Shown here one piece after another: positions 41,773 to 56,300 of a stretch of 64,000 nt of DNA. A program made the translations under genes and the position numbers. The notes beneath the pieces are model-generated. The model ran no database searches and was not told the DNA's origin. It saw only the letters and a program-made list of their open reading frames with translations. The stretch lies in NCBI GenBank assembly GCA_028829895.1, contig CM054183.1:15471975-15535974 (forward strand), read 5' to 3'. The first letter of the stretch is position 1, and the number at the start of each line of letters is the position of its first letter. The DNA is from Sinotaia quadrata (taxonomy: Eukaryota > Mollusca > Gastropoda > Architaenioglossa > Viviparidae).

Positions 41773-44700
41773 CTGTTTTGTAAAGAAACAAAACAATCTT
41801 TTATGGTTCACAAGAAGTTCAAAAATAATAATTCTTCATTCTTTCTAAGAAAAATATTAAATAAAATCATGAACAAAAATAATATGCATAGAATATTCCC
41901 TTTTTGGAAATAACTATTCTACCAGCATCTGAAAATTTATGACTGTCATCTAAACCATTAAGAAAATCTATAAGAAAAGTTAACTCATGCTTTGACCCTC
42001 AAGACATGCAAACAACTGTCAATTTAATTATATTAGTGAGGGAAAAAATAAAACATGAGAAGAAGCTAAAACATGAAAATAAGCTAAATCCACAGAGCCA
42101 TGCATTCAATTACATATAGCAAATTTAAGAGTTTTAGCTCTTAAAGATATTTTAATAAAAGTAATTAAAACTGTTTCTACAATATTATTATACTTCAGAT
42201 CTTGACAGCATGAGAAACAAGTTATAAAATGTATTATATAGCAATGGAATATATTGTTCTAAAATTCTGACATATCAACTGAATAATAAATATTTTCCTC
42301 ATTTGCATATGTTCTCTAATAAACTGAAGAATGATAAGCAAAATTAAAAATAACTACTGTGTCTACAAAACTTTGAATGTACTGAAAGACTCGTACCTGG
42401 CCAAAAGGATGGGTAAAAACTCTGACAAACAGAGCACATGATATATATAGGTAGTCCCACGGCCACCGCTTTACAGGCAAAAACTCGCAAACGCACACAA
42501 ATTTGCTAAACTTTACCTCAGAGCGGTTTTCTTCACATTAAACCTCAACTAACCATTTTTAGTGTCAAAGATCGATGTTTTGTCTTTCGAACTGTTTTGT
42601 TGTTTTTTTTTCTGAATTTTATTATAGTATCCATAAACTTTGACGAAAGTACCTTAGGGTTGCAAGAAAAATGGGTCAAAAGTTGCCTCACGGCCGAAAA
42701 GTAAAATTCACGTTTTCGGGTACCAATTTTTAAAAAGATTGTGCGACTGGCAGCGTTTTGTAACCCTAAAACTGATTGGTCCTTTAAATAGAGGACATAT
42801 AACTCTTTACAATCATATAAATTTCGATTTTGTTTTATGCGAATAACCAAATAAATTTTCAAACTAAAAAGTTCATGATAAAATTTTCGGAAGAAATATT
42901 TATTACAAAATAGTTTGACCTATATCATTTTCTGCGGAATTTCAATATCTCTCTAATGATATGCTGTAGCCCTTGATTAGTGACCCCTGCCAGATGCACT
43001 TAATTGAAAACCCCGTAGTACGCATCCTGTTTCAGTCATGGCTTCCACGTGCGAAACACGTTGACGCTACCGCTGATTTTTCTCACATTTTATGTGAACA
43101 ATTAAAACCTCTTATCGGTAAGATCTTTTGTAAGCATTTAATAATGATTACTTTACTCTGTGATTAGTTTATATGTAAACATATCTCTATTTTTAAAGCA
43201 GAATTATTCATTTTGTCCTCACCATCACTACCAATTCCGTAGTTTGAAAATAGGTAGTCGGTGTGTCACTCTATCGCGAAAGTTTGATTGCTATTTCCTT
43301 GCAATATATATTTTGAAGTCGCAGATTGTATTTAATTAATTTATTTAATTAATTTTAGTCAAGATGGTTATCTTATTATTTAGAAAAATCGTTTTCTTAC
43401 GACGATAATTTAAAAAAGAAAAGATAACTCTTGATGCAAAAATAGTAAACAACCGAAACACTTGGGTCTGTGAAATGTTCTTTTTAAGCAGTGGATTTAC
43501 AATAATGCTAATAAGATATTTATTTAGTGAAAGCTTTTATATACATATATTTTAAATAATTTTATCCTGTTTGTTTTGAATTTGAACATAATGTTTTCCT
43601 CTTAATTAAAAAAAAATTGTATGGCTTATGCCTTGGTTTTGGTTTCACGATCTTTTAATTTTTTTGGTGGTACATAAATTAAGAATAAGTTAACATGAAG
43701 ATTTTATATCACATTATTAAAATGTCGATTAAATATTTTATGGTATGTTCTTTGTTTAGAACTTGAAAGTTTTGCTAAAAAATTAAGTTTGAAAAATCTC
43801 ATTCTGCAGGGTTGGCTTGTACAACTTTGCCCCTCACTCAAAACATGCACAAATCTGAAATACAGAATAAGTTACTTAAGTACAGTACACAAGCACTACA
43901 ATGCTCTTCTTCGTTGTGTTTCAAAGTCAGATGGTAAAATGAACCTTGATATTCAAAAATAAAAGATTCTTCAAAGAGGATCAGCCTTTAAATAAAGATA
44001 GTACTACTACTAGAAGAGATAGCTGTTAAGATTGTGAAGTCTTAAAATAACAGCTAGACTTAGCAAAACATGAGATTGCTGCATGTAAGAAAACAATAGC
44101 ATGTATGCAGAAATCTAAAACTAGTACAAGTAAGATGGAGACAGTTGAAACTGAGTTGCAGATGCTGAAGGAAGCTAGTATTAAAAGTAAAGTTGACTCA
44201 GAACAAAAGATTCATTTGCTGTCTGAAAAGATAGAAGAACTATCAGCAAACCTTTCATTTTGCCACTCAGAAAAAATAGCTTAATAAACGAGCTAGCATG
44301 TGTAAGTGAAAAATTTAAAAAGAAAATAAGAGATAGTGCTACTATATGTAGACAGAAAAATAATATAAACAGATCAAAAGAAGCATTTAAAATTCAAAGA
44401 AAAGCTAATAGAGCAAAAACTTAAAAATGAGAGCACAGCTGAAAAAGTTGAGAAAGGTTAGGAAAATCCTTCAGCTGACACAACAAAATCTAAGTAAAAG
44501 TATCAAAACAGTTGCTGATTTGAAATGTAAGCTTAGAGAATCACAAAAATACATCCAACCTATGATTGAATGCACTGAAGGGCTAAAAGACTCTCCTGTA
44601 GATAGTCACTAGAGATGAAAAGGGACAGTTTACAGATTCTGTTGTGAAATGTGTTGGTAGCTTAGTTGGGGAGGGAGAGGTGTCAGGAAAGAAAACTAAA

Positions 44701-46263
44701 AGCATTATTCAGACTGTAGCATCTCATTTACTGGGGTGGGGTGATACCATGGACTGTGATGATGTGGATGCAAAGTTTGTTTTTAAATGGGGTTTAACAA
44801 TGGAGACAACCAACAGAAGAACCTGGACAGCCGTTGACTATAGTGCATTACAGGAAGAATTTTCTATTTATAAAAATATGTACTGTGATTAATATTTGAA
44901 TCTATGTTGTGCACATTCATTGTTGGAAATAAATATCACAGAATTGAATTATTATTATATTAAATATCATATCATGTCACTAATGTACATGTTCACAGAG
45001 TTTTAGCAATTCATTTTTCATACATATTTTCAATGCTTTAATACCTGTCTCAAAACTTTCAAAACATAAAGATATGTATTAATCTATTACTTATTATTTT
45101 GTTATAATTAATAATATTATTGTCAAGCATGTTTTATTATCTATGAATTATGCGTAAAGAATACCATGTATACAGTTTTAAAGATTTTTTTAAAATATGA
45201 AAGTTTCTGTTGTAAGAAAAATACTAATTCAGATAAAAGGTTATAAATAAATTATCTGTCTTTAGATAAATAGATAACTTCCTGCTGATCATTTTAATAG
45301 GTGAACCCATGCTGTGTTATGTATAGTTTCTAAGATGAGACCATTTATCCGTTTTAATTTTCTTTGTAAATAAAAATTGCTTGATAAAATGTAAAATGTA
45401 ACTTTATATGTGATTAAACAGAAATTATCTTTATACATATTGATCAAGTATAGTTTACTGATCATTTTGATATGTGGACCAACTCTGCATGATGTATACT
45501 TTCAGAGATGTGACTGTTTATACGTTTTAATTTTATTTGTAAATAAAAATTGTACAGTCAAATGATAACTGTAACTTAATATGCAATTAAACAGAAATTA
45601 TCTTTAGAGATATAGATAGAGCATAGTTTGCTGATCATTTTGATATATGAACCAACTCTGTTTCAGAGATATGACCATTTGCTTGTTTACGTTTTCTGTA
45701 ATAAACTTCGTTAATGCTGTTTTTTGGTTAAAATTTGCTGAAATGGTCATTTTCAACCTCCATTAATTTCCACATTTTCTTTGCAATGCCTTTAGAAAAA
45801 AATAGGCATTAACTACATGGTACATGATTTAATAATATGCATTTTGGATGTACTTTGTTCATCAGTTGCATATGTTATGATGCCATGAATGTTCCCTTTT
45901 GTTGCGTTTTGCGAGCAATTTTATGAAACAAAAGCCCATTTTCTTTTGCAATTTATAATAAACTGAAAAGTAAATTTTGCATTATATCTGTTTTTTCTTG
46001 TTGTATGTCACTATGTTTATTAGAATTATTAGATTGTTTTTCAGTGAGGTTTATATCTTACTTGTAATAAACTTGTAAAATCACACATTCATTACGTCTA
46101 AAAAAAGTTGACCACAAATAACGACACTAAATTTGTAATATCTCAAAAAGTATTATAGCTATCATCATAATTTTTTCTGTACAACCTTATTTCATCAGAA
46201 CACACATTTTGAGCATAAAACATTTGTACAATGTCAAGTAGAAAAAAATGAGTGGGACTACCT

Positions 46264-46304
<41 letters not shown>

Positions 46305-49300
46305 TTTGAGATATATATATATATCTCAAACTATAATTAATGTTATCTGTTTATTCATTTAACATTTCAGAAAATAAATTTTAACGGACAATCATTTAGT
46401 TCTAGAAACATTTTCAGAAATCAGAAGTTTTCAAACTATTGGAAGCTCTTAAAGTGTGTGCATGCATGTACATTATCTGTTGCAAGCTAAAACTCAGACT
46501 TACTTTCAAAATTCTTCTGCGTGAGATGATGCCATCCCCAACATACATCCCTTGAAGTTTGGGGTACTTTGTAGATAGAATCACTTGTCTCTTTCGTTTC
46601 TGTGGGGGCTCTAGAGCCTCCTTCATTTCTTTCTGACTTTCATGCCAAACTTCTTTTTGTGCTCTTAAAGTTTTTCGGCAATGCACTGGCTCATTAACTA
46701 TCACTCCAGAATCATCTGATAGGTTGCTACTGAGGTCAGATTCAAAGAATTCTGACTGTGTGTCTGTATTAGCTTGTGATTGTCTATTCTGGCTATTAGT
46801 GGTAGTGGAGCTAGAGACTGCTGAAGCCACAGGAAAGAGGTCAATATTTAAATCTGGGTCAGCTGTGATTGTGGATGCATACAGAGAGGTGTTCTCTGAG
46901 CATGAAGAAGAATCCATTGTATCTTTTGCTAGATCTGTGTTACCTGTCAGACCTGCCATTTGCCTATCATGTAACCATTGCCTCACAACTGCAACATAGG
47001 TCCCAATTTTAGAAAGTAGGAAAGTCAACAGCACAGCAGGCATAAAGTAAAAAATTACAAACTATATATTGTTAACTTAATGTATAAAAGACAATTCTGT
47101 ATTAACAAGTAATGTGATACAATGATCTCACATAAGATCACATCTATTTAGAAGAAGTTTTATATGTAAATAATTTTTTAAAAAATTTACTTGATATTCA
47201 TCCCAGAGAATGTTTCCATATACAAATAAGCAGTCAAGGCCCAAGTACACAAAGGGAAGACAACAGATTAAAGTCATTGTCAAAAGTGATCCTCTATTAG
47301 TGCCAAATAGTGAGGTCAGGACTGAAAATTGGCGAGGTAAGGATCGAAAAATAGTGAGGTCAGAACTGAAAAATAGTAGGGAGGTCAGGACTGAAAAATA
47401 GTAGTGAGGTCAGGACTGAAAAATAGTAGGGAGGTCAGGACTGTAAAACAGTAGGGAGGTCAGGACTGAAAAATAGTAGGGAGGTCAGGACTGAAAAATA
47501 GTCAGGTATGGACTTAAAAATAGTAGGGAAGTCAGGAATGAAAAATAGTAAGGTAAGGACCTAAAAATAGTAGGGAGGTCAGGACTGAAAAATAGTGAGG
47601 TAAGAAAAATAGTAGGGAGGTCAGGACTGAAAAATAGTGAGGTAAGGACCTAAAAATAGTAGGGAGGTCAGGACTGAAAAATAGTGAGGTAAGGACCTAA
47701 AAATAGTAGGGAGGTCAGGACTGAAAAATAGTGAGGTAAGGACCTAAAAATAGTAGGGAAGTCAAGAAGGCCTATGTCTTTGAACATTCGGTAAGTATTC
47801 AGGAAAGATTTATTTTACTTAGAAAAATACACTTTCCACTCTAATTACAGTGTATACCAACCCACATTCTCAAAATTATTCCTGGAGAAACACTTAAAAT
47901 AATTTTCAGTCTCAGGGAACCGCTAGTGACCTCTATCCTTGCATACTATATAATTGCAAGCATGCAATAGAAATTAGAGTGCGATTGTGTGTGTGTGTGT
48001 GTGTGTGTGTATTATAGTATGCTTACATACAATCTTTTATTTCCAAAGGTTAATTATGATTATTTCTAAAAAAACTGAGTCAGAATTTGGTCCTTCTCTA
48101 TATTAGCCAAAAGAAAGATCTATGACTGATTCTGTATGACTTATTCAAACATAAGCAAGCAGAGACCTATAATTCTTAATCATAGGAGTCCTCTGACTTC
48201 AAACAGTCCACAAAGAAATTAGCTAAGACTGCTACAGAATTATAAAGGGGGATAAGCCCTTGGAGAATGTTAAATGTTCCTGCAATATAAACATCTGGTT
48301 GTAAATTGGAAAATGTTATGTTTATTTAAAAATAATAAATATAAAAAATAATATTTCAAATTCTAGCTAAATGAAACCTACTAGAAATATTGATATTTAA
48401 AAAATAATTCATTCTTTCCCCATGTCAACTGTGTTCAATTTGATGCCTTTAGTATAGGAACAATGCAGCACTACTCTGACAAGAACAAGTCCAAAAATAT
48501 AAAATCTACTTTAATGTATGATGATACTAGGTATTAAAAACCTGGACAAATAAGCTTAACTGAATGAAAATGTTAATGAGTCAAATAATGTTATGTACTT
48601 CCACTCACATCTCTGCAATGCAATAATTCGTTGCTTCTGAGACAGGAATTCCCTTCTAGCAACAAAAGTAGTCCACATTCTCCAGATTTTGCAGGCTGCT
48701 TGATAGTGCTTGAACTCTCGCCTGGCTTTGGACATGGCCCATGCCTGCCAGATTTTCATGGCTGCTTGGTGAAGCTTGAAGGTACGATGGCATACAAAGC
48801 ATCGCCATGCTGCTTGTAGTTTCACTACATGGAGACTGATAGCTTCTACCCGAGATCGCTCCAGCTGCTCTAACTAAACAATAGCAAAATGAAGAGTAAC
48901 ATTAGCTCTAACAATGGCAAAAGAAGAATAACATCTATTCTAACTAAGCAATGGCAAAAGAAGAATAGCTTCTGTTCTAACCAAACAATGCAAATTAGCT
49001 CAAACAATGGCAAAAGAAGAAAGTCATTAGTGTTACCTAAACAATGGCAAAAGAAGAAAGACACTAGTGTTAACTAAACAATGGCAAAAGAAGAAAGTCA
49101 TTAGTTTTAACTAAACAATGGCAAAAGAAGAAAGTCATTAGTGTTAACTAAACAATGGCAAAAGAAGAGTGACAGCTATTCTAACTAAACAATAGCAAAA
49201 GAAGAATGGCTTCTGTTTTAACCAAACAATGCAAATTAGCTCTAACAATGGCAAAAGAAGAATGACATCTGTTCTACCTAGACAAAGGCAAAAGAAAAAA

Positions 49301-50287
49301 TGACACTAGTGTTAACTAAACAATGGCAAAAGAAAAAATGACACTAGTGTTAACTAAACAATGGAAAAGAAGAAAGACATTAGTGTTAACTAAAAAATGG
49401 CAAAAGAAGAATGATGTCTGCTCTAACTAAACAATGGCAAAAGAAGAATTACATTAGCTCTAACAATGGCAAAAGAAGAATGACTGTTGCTCTAGCTAAA
49501 CAATGTCAAAAGAAGAATGACTGTTGCTCTAACTAAACAATGGCAAAAGAAGAATGACTGTTGCTCTAACTAAACAATGGCAAAAGAAGAATGACTGTTG
49601 CTCTAACTAAACAATGGCAAAAGAAGAATGACATTAGTGTTAACAATGGCAAAAGATGAATGATAGCTGCTCAAACTAAACAATGGCAAAAGAAGAATGA
49701 CATTAGTGTTAACAATGGCAAAAGATGAATGATAGCTGCTCAAACTAAACAATGGCAAAAGAAGAATGACTGTTGTTCTAACTAAACAATGTCAAAAGAA
49801 GAATGACTGTTGTTCTAACAATGTCAAAAGAAGAATGACTGTTGTTCTAACTAAACAATGTCAAAAGAAGAATGACACTGTAAAGGATATAAATGTCTGG
49901 GAAGGCAAACTGGACAAGGATATATCAACTAACAAACTCACTAAAAAAAGGCAGCTTTCCATTAGACATCCACTAGCAGAACCAAGATAAAATGCAGCTT
50001 TCCAATTCCATTAGACATCAACTAAGAGAACCACTAAAAAAAGCAGCTTTCCATTAGACATCAACTAACAGAACCACTATATAGATTAGATAACTAACAG
50101 ACAAATTAGGGATTTAGTTAAAGCAAACATGGGTTTGCTACTACTGGAATATGATAAAACAAAACAAAACAAAAATACTGTAAAGAAAGTCATGACCCAA
50201 GTACATGAAACTAACTATGCTCTAACAAAGTACATATGTAAAGTGTCTGTATTTGCATATGCTTGCATGTGTACATGTATGTGAATA

Positions 50288-50370
<83 letters not shown>

Positions 50371-53300
50371 GTGTGTTATGTATGTGTATGTGTAATTTAT
50401 ATATATGCATTTATTATACATAATTTGAGTCATTTATCATTCATTATCTTTCAGGTTTGTGACTTACAATCATTTTGCCAATATTTTGTACATTTTTTAC
50501 TTGGAACTACTATTAAATCACAAGGTAAACACTAGAAACAGACTAAAAAGAACCACATGATTGTTGATACAGCTCACTTAGTTATAATGAAATTACTTAA
50601 CATTAAATATTTCTTAAAACTGATATTTTATTGACGTTCACTTGTTTATAATGAAATTACTTAACATAAAATATTTCTTAAAATTGATATTTTTATTGAT
50701 TCACTTGTTTATAATGAAATTATTTAACATAAATATTTCTTTAAAATATTTCTTAAAATCAATCTCTCTCTCACTCACACACTTATGTAGAATGAATAAT
50801 AGTAGTTAACTGACTTGGTTCTCCAGTAAAAATATTTTGGTGCGGCCAAATTGCTGACACAAATTTATTGTTCCTGCTTGGTCCCCAATAACAGCCTGAA
50901 GCACTGTTGCACAAACTTTGCGAGCATGGTCACTTTTTGTCTGACCTGTATCATAGTAATTATTAATAAAATAATACTATTAATGAACATTTTTAATTAT
51001 CTACTATCTCTAACTAGCTTTTTAAAATCAGTGGAACAGCTCAGCAATCTCAAGCTAAGGAGAGGGTTAACAAATGGAAAGACTTAACTGTCTTAACCCT
51101 TGTGGGGATTTGAAACTAGCTCTCTCTATATATTTGTGTCTATATATATACAGTACTGAAGACAAAAAAAGTGTGATTGATATAAAAAATATTATTGAGG
51201 GTGAAGTCTAAATAGGGTTTGTGGCTGTTTGTTATAAAATTTCCCAAATGAAAATATTTGATGGAGGACTTCTTTTCTAAAGCAAAATAAGATTTTCTTG
51301 AATACCTGCATAATGTGTATGATATAGATTTACATATATAAAAGTCAGAGCCCATAAGGGGCCCACATACATACCCATGGGAGATTTTGTTAAAGAACTC
51401 ACCCAGTAACATGCTCAGGACATATTCCCTTAGTATATACAAGTAAGCAAACTTAGAAAAAATAAGATAGGAAGGCCTATGCATAATGTCATCTGGTAAG
51501 TATTTAAAAAAAATTTACTTTATCCAACAAACATGGAGATGAGCATATAATGAAAAAGTGGGAATTCCCTCATCAAATATAAAATGATTATAAATATTTC
51601 TGCATGAAGTACACACCCCTTTTAATCATGAGAGAAAATAGTATCAGATAACACAACTGCTACCAAATCCCTTTAGGGTATGAACTAAAGTCGACATTTT
51701 GCAGATATAATCTAGAGAGAGAAGAAATCAGAATACACAACTGCTAACTAGATCCCTTTTTGTGTCTAAACTGAAGTCGACATTTTGCAGATATAATGTA
51801 GAGAGAGAAAATAGAAGAATACACAACTGCTACCAGATCCTTTTTGCGTCTAAACTGAAGTCAGCATTTTGCAGATATAATCTAAAGAGAAAAGATATCA
51901 GAATACACAACTGTTACCTTCTGGGTCAGAAGTGAAGTACACATTTTGCAGATATAATCTAGAGAAAGAAGATATCTTCCAACCAACTGCTGCAGCAATC
52001 TCCTTCAATAAGGGTTACATTTCTTTTCTTATTTAAAAACTCTAAGCTGGACAAATAAATTATTTCATTGGATCTAACACAAGCTGGGAATCTCTCTAAT
52101 AACCTGTTTTAACCATGATGATGTCTGACTAAATATTCCTGATAGTAGGCAAAGTCTGAACTTTAATACTGCTGATCGAAAGAAGTAAATTTTAATGCTC
52201 AAATTGATACCTGCATGACAGAGGAATTATCTTTTTTAAAACATTGGCAAAGGGAGATGATGACTTACTGAATACATTGATCAAGAAGTCTATTCTTTGC
52301 CAGAAAGTGTGGATCTGTTACTAATTCCAGTGATTCATCACTAAGGGTAGTAACATTTAAGGATCCTCTAACAAAACATGCATATCACTAACTTTGTATG
52401 AAGATGCTATGACCAAAAATGGGCATTTTAAGATAAAGTTTTAAAACATTTCACATCCAAAGTTTCGAATGGACCAAAAGTGATATAGTTCAATACTATT
52501 TCCAAAATCTAATGCAGGCTAATAAGACAGATATCATTCTTTCTCTGTCCATATTAAACACAATAAGTTTGAAGTACAATGTATTAAAATGTCTTCAAGT
52601 GTCAACAAGCATGGTCTCCAGTCTTTTCATCTCCAGCACCCAGACGAAGAAAAGTGGCAAATGTGGGAAAGAATACAATAGAAATAATAAATGGGAAAGG
52701 CTGCTAGAGAAATAATAAAATGGGAAAGGCTGCTAGTGCTAGAGAAATAATAAATGGGAAAATCCTCTAATACCATACCATCAACAACAAAAATTTCATT
52801 TTGCTGGGAGCAGCATCAGAAAGTTCAACATTCAATGACCATGATGCATGCCACTGCTGAATTACTAAACTTCTTTAATATTGATGACTTGATGAGATCC
52901 ACATATTTCTCAGATTCAGGTGGAATATCCAGGCTTGAATGGATTGGTATGTCACATGCTTTACTGATTCTTCAGCTCAGTCACCACAGTTGTACTTGCC
53001 TAACTAGCCTACAAGGTCCAACAGCTTACCTCAGCCACCACTGAGTTGTCTGACAGGATCATGATGGACACTGTTATAGTGTTAAGTAGTTTGTTTCCTT
53101 GTTTTGAGAGTGCAATAGACTGCCAGCATTTCCAGGCAGGAAAGGATGGTGTGGGAGGAGAGCAGGATGGATAGTCCTGCTTCTAGTCACTCTCTCTATG
53201 CTCATCTGGAGTGCTTGTCTGAGAAGAGGAATCACTGCTAGTCCCATCACTAATACAAATTGATTCTGTTTCTACTCAGACAACAGAATAAGTTGTATAC

Positions 53301-56300
53301 ATCTGAAATGCAGTTAAGTCTGCCTTAGAGTTTAGAAATCCTTTCATAAAACTGTCATTTAGTCCATGCACACATCTATAATGGCTTTCATGATTTTCTG
53401 AAAGTGAACATCTGTCACTGAAACTGTGTTCTGGGTAGTAGGGTAGAGCATGCCTAAACGAATGAAAATTTGAGGTGAGATCAGATCTGATTTTTTACAA
53501 TTATATGAAAGCCTAGCTTTTGCCAAAATATATTGAGTCAGTGGTCTGATGACAGAATGAGTGGATTATTATGAGTGTGAATATCATCTATATAGTTATA
53601 AATGACTATCTTGAAAGAATGCTTCTATCATTATAATTAATAACAGGAGTTAACACCCATGGACTGATAGAAAGTAGTACGCTGGATTGAAATACCCTTT
53701 CCTGGAATGCAAACCGGAGATATTTGCCATACCTCTTACATAATATAACACATCAAAATAAGCATCTTTTACCTCTGTAAAATGGCATTGCATAAGACAT
53801 TGGTGGACAGCATCTTGTAGTGAGGGAATGGAGCAAACGTGTTCAAAGGCTGAAGACTATAACTGATCTATAATTCCTCGAATGACTTTAGTATCAGAAA
53901 AGAATAAAAATCAAAAGAAACTTGATCAATGACTTCCTCTATAGACTTTTTCTCTAGAAGAGAGATATCTAAGATATATGTCTTTTTTGTGATCTGGAAG
54001 TACTTTGGTGGATACTCATTCCACTTTGCACGGGAAGTGGAGGAAAGTGTGAAAAGATATAAAAAGAACTGATAAGAAGAAAATATGAAGTATGCATTTG
54101 TCTGTTATTTTCTCTCAGGCTGTTGTATAAAGAGAACAAAATACAGATCATTGTCATCCAGCCAATAAGAAACATTACAACCGCCATCAGTGGCTTGTCT
54201 ACCCCCTACCCAACTTATGTCAACATTCCCTCCCTGAATATTTTCCCTGTGACGGGACTGACCCATTCTTTCCAAATAAAATAGAGGATCTGCTCTTCTC
54301 TGTTCACAATGTAATCACATATGTGTGACTGTAGGATTAAGAGTGGCTAATGCACGAAGGGAAGAGCCTTGGAGAACTTTTGCTAGTACATCAACAAACA
54401 GTGCACTAGTGCCATTCAGGGTGGCTACCAGTTTGTCCTTAACTGTGAATGGAAGGACCAAGTTCAACCTAACAGCTCTTCCCCTGCACTAATAATATCC
54501 ACTATGGCTATATAGACGATGTATAGTTAAGGAATCCTGGCAATGGGGCAATGCCAATGAAATTATCTTTAGTGACGGTAGTAGCTTGGCTCAACAAGTT
54601 AAATATAGCTTGTGATACAGGATCAAAGCAATGCTGCTATGCCTACTGATTGGTTGATGAGGCAGGGTTATGAGAACTCACCCAAATGTCAAGCTTAATA
54701 GACTGTGTCGACTGACTGATTAACATGGGCAAGGGTGTTTAAACTCATTCCACTATCAACTAGATAGACCATACCTATTGGCTAGTGAAAGGAAGGGGTA
54801 TTAGCTTGATAGGCTGCATTTTATCATGGAAACTCAGAAGGAAAGGTCTTTATTTGTATGAATGTCCATTAGAGAAAATTTACCTGCAAGAATAGTATGG
54901 CTTCTTTTGCAGGTAAATTTTCTCTAAGTTTATTCCATTACTTACAAATCTATTGATTTAAGATTTTATTTTTTTATATTTTTTTGTTTTGTTACTGTGC
55001 ATGAAGATTCATCACTGTTAATATATTAATATCAGTTGTCTTTTGTCTTGAGACACTGGTAAAATTTTTATGATATATTTCAGGAGTTAATAGTGGACAG
55101 TGTTTAGAGATTTGAGAATAAGCACCATTAAATCACTCTATGATATTATTACTACCTACTGCACTATTTGCCTGATGACAAAGTTACATTTATTCTTTTC
55201 TTTCTTTTTTAAAACGGGAAGAGAGATATCAAGAAATTCATTTGAGCTGAAACAACTTATCATTACTTAAGATTTAACTACATTTAAAAGAAAATTATAT
55301 GATAATATGTTATGAACACCAGTAATCAGATTTGACCTAATTCTTACTGAACAACTGAACCAATACTTGTAATGAAAAAGTAATTAAAATAAGACAATGG
55401 AAAACACAATCATCACCTGTTCTACGGCGCAGTTTTTTCTTTGGTGTGAATTTATTTTGATTTGGCAAATCCAGTTGTTGCTGAAGTAAAGATTCCAGCC
55501 CATCACATATATTTTCTTTCTGGTTCTCTTCGCTTTCCAGTGCTCCAAGCTCTACAGGGGGAACACCATCAACTGATCTCAAAATAATGCTGTAACGCTG
55601 AAGGAATTCACTGTAAAGCATCCTGGAAGTAGAAATCATGCAAATATTGATATAATAATAGCTTAGAAAAAATTCTCAGACTCAGAATCCTAAATGAAGG
55701 ATTTCATTCTATAAATAAAATGAGTTAAAATGTTGGGACAACCAAGTTAATTCAGTAAGAATAATTATAATTATAATTATTGTTTTATCACGACACAACA
55801 AAGAGTCATCAAATTAATTAATTTATCATACATACTAAAAAAACCCTGGGATTAAACTGTGTAACTATCTTGTTTACAACAACTCTACAAAACTATCTCT
55901 AAGTAGATTTTCCAGTTTGTAACATCGGTTACTTAATAATACTTAATAACTTTTTCAATAATCAAAAAAGGCAAAGATTTTAGATAGACTGATAGACAGA
56001 TAGAAAGACAGACAGACACATTTGAGCAAATAAATTGCTTAATAGTTGAAAGTATTTTTTATCACAGCTGAAATTAGTTTTGTTTAGTAATAATTAAACT
56101 TGTGAATATTAGTACAGTAAATTTTGTAAATAATTTTAACTTCAATCAGATTATTTATATTATGAAATTTGTTTTTCTTAATTTAAAGACTGGTACAGAT
56201 TATCTCATGGTTATCCATGGATGGAATATTTGAGATGTATATTATATGGCTTGTATGAAATAAAATGAATAAGTGTGACAGAACAAAGTTGCCTGCACAG

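Noticed and set aside
42545..42862. 105-codon minus-strand frame considered as a MYO19 tail exon
   Set aside because: No matching splice sites or family motif. The exon at 41614-41772 carries the recognisable tail motif and the right phase.
50215..50535. Histidine/threonine-rich and cysteine/valine-rich open frames
   Set aside because: They are translations of the (TG)n microsatellite.
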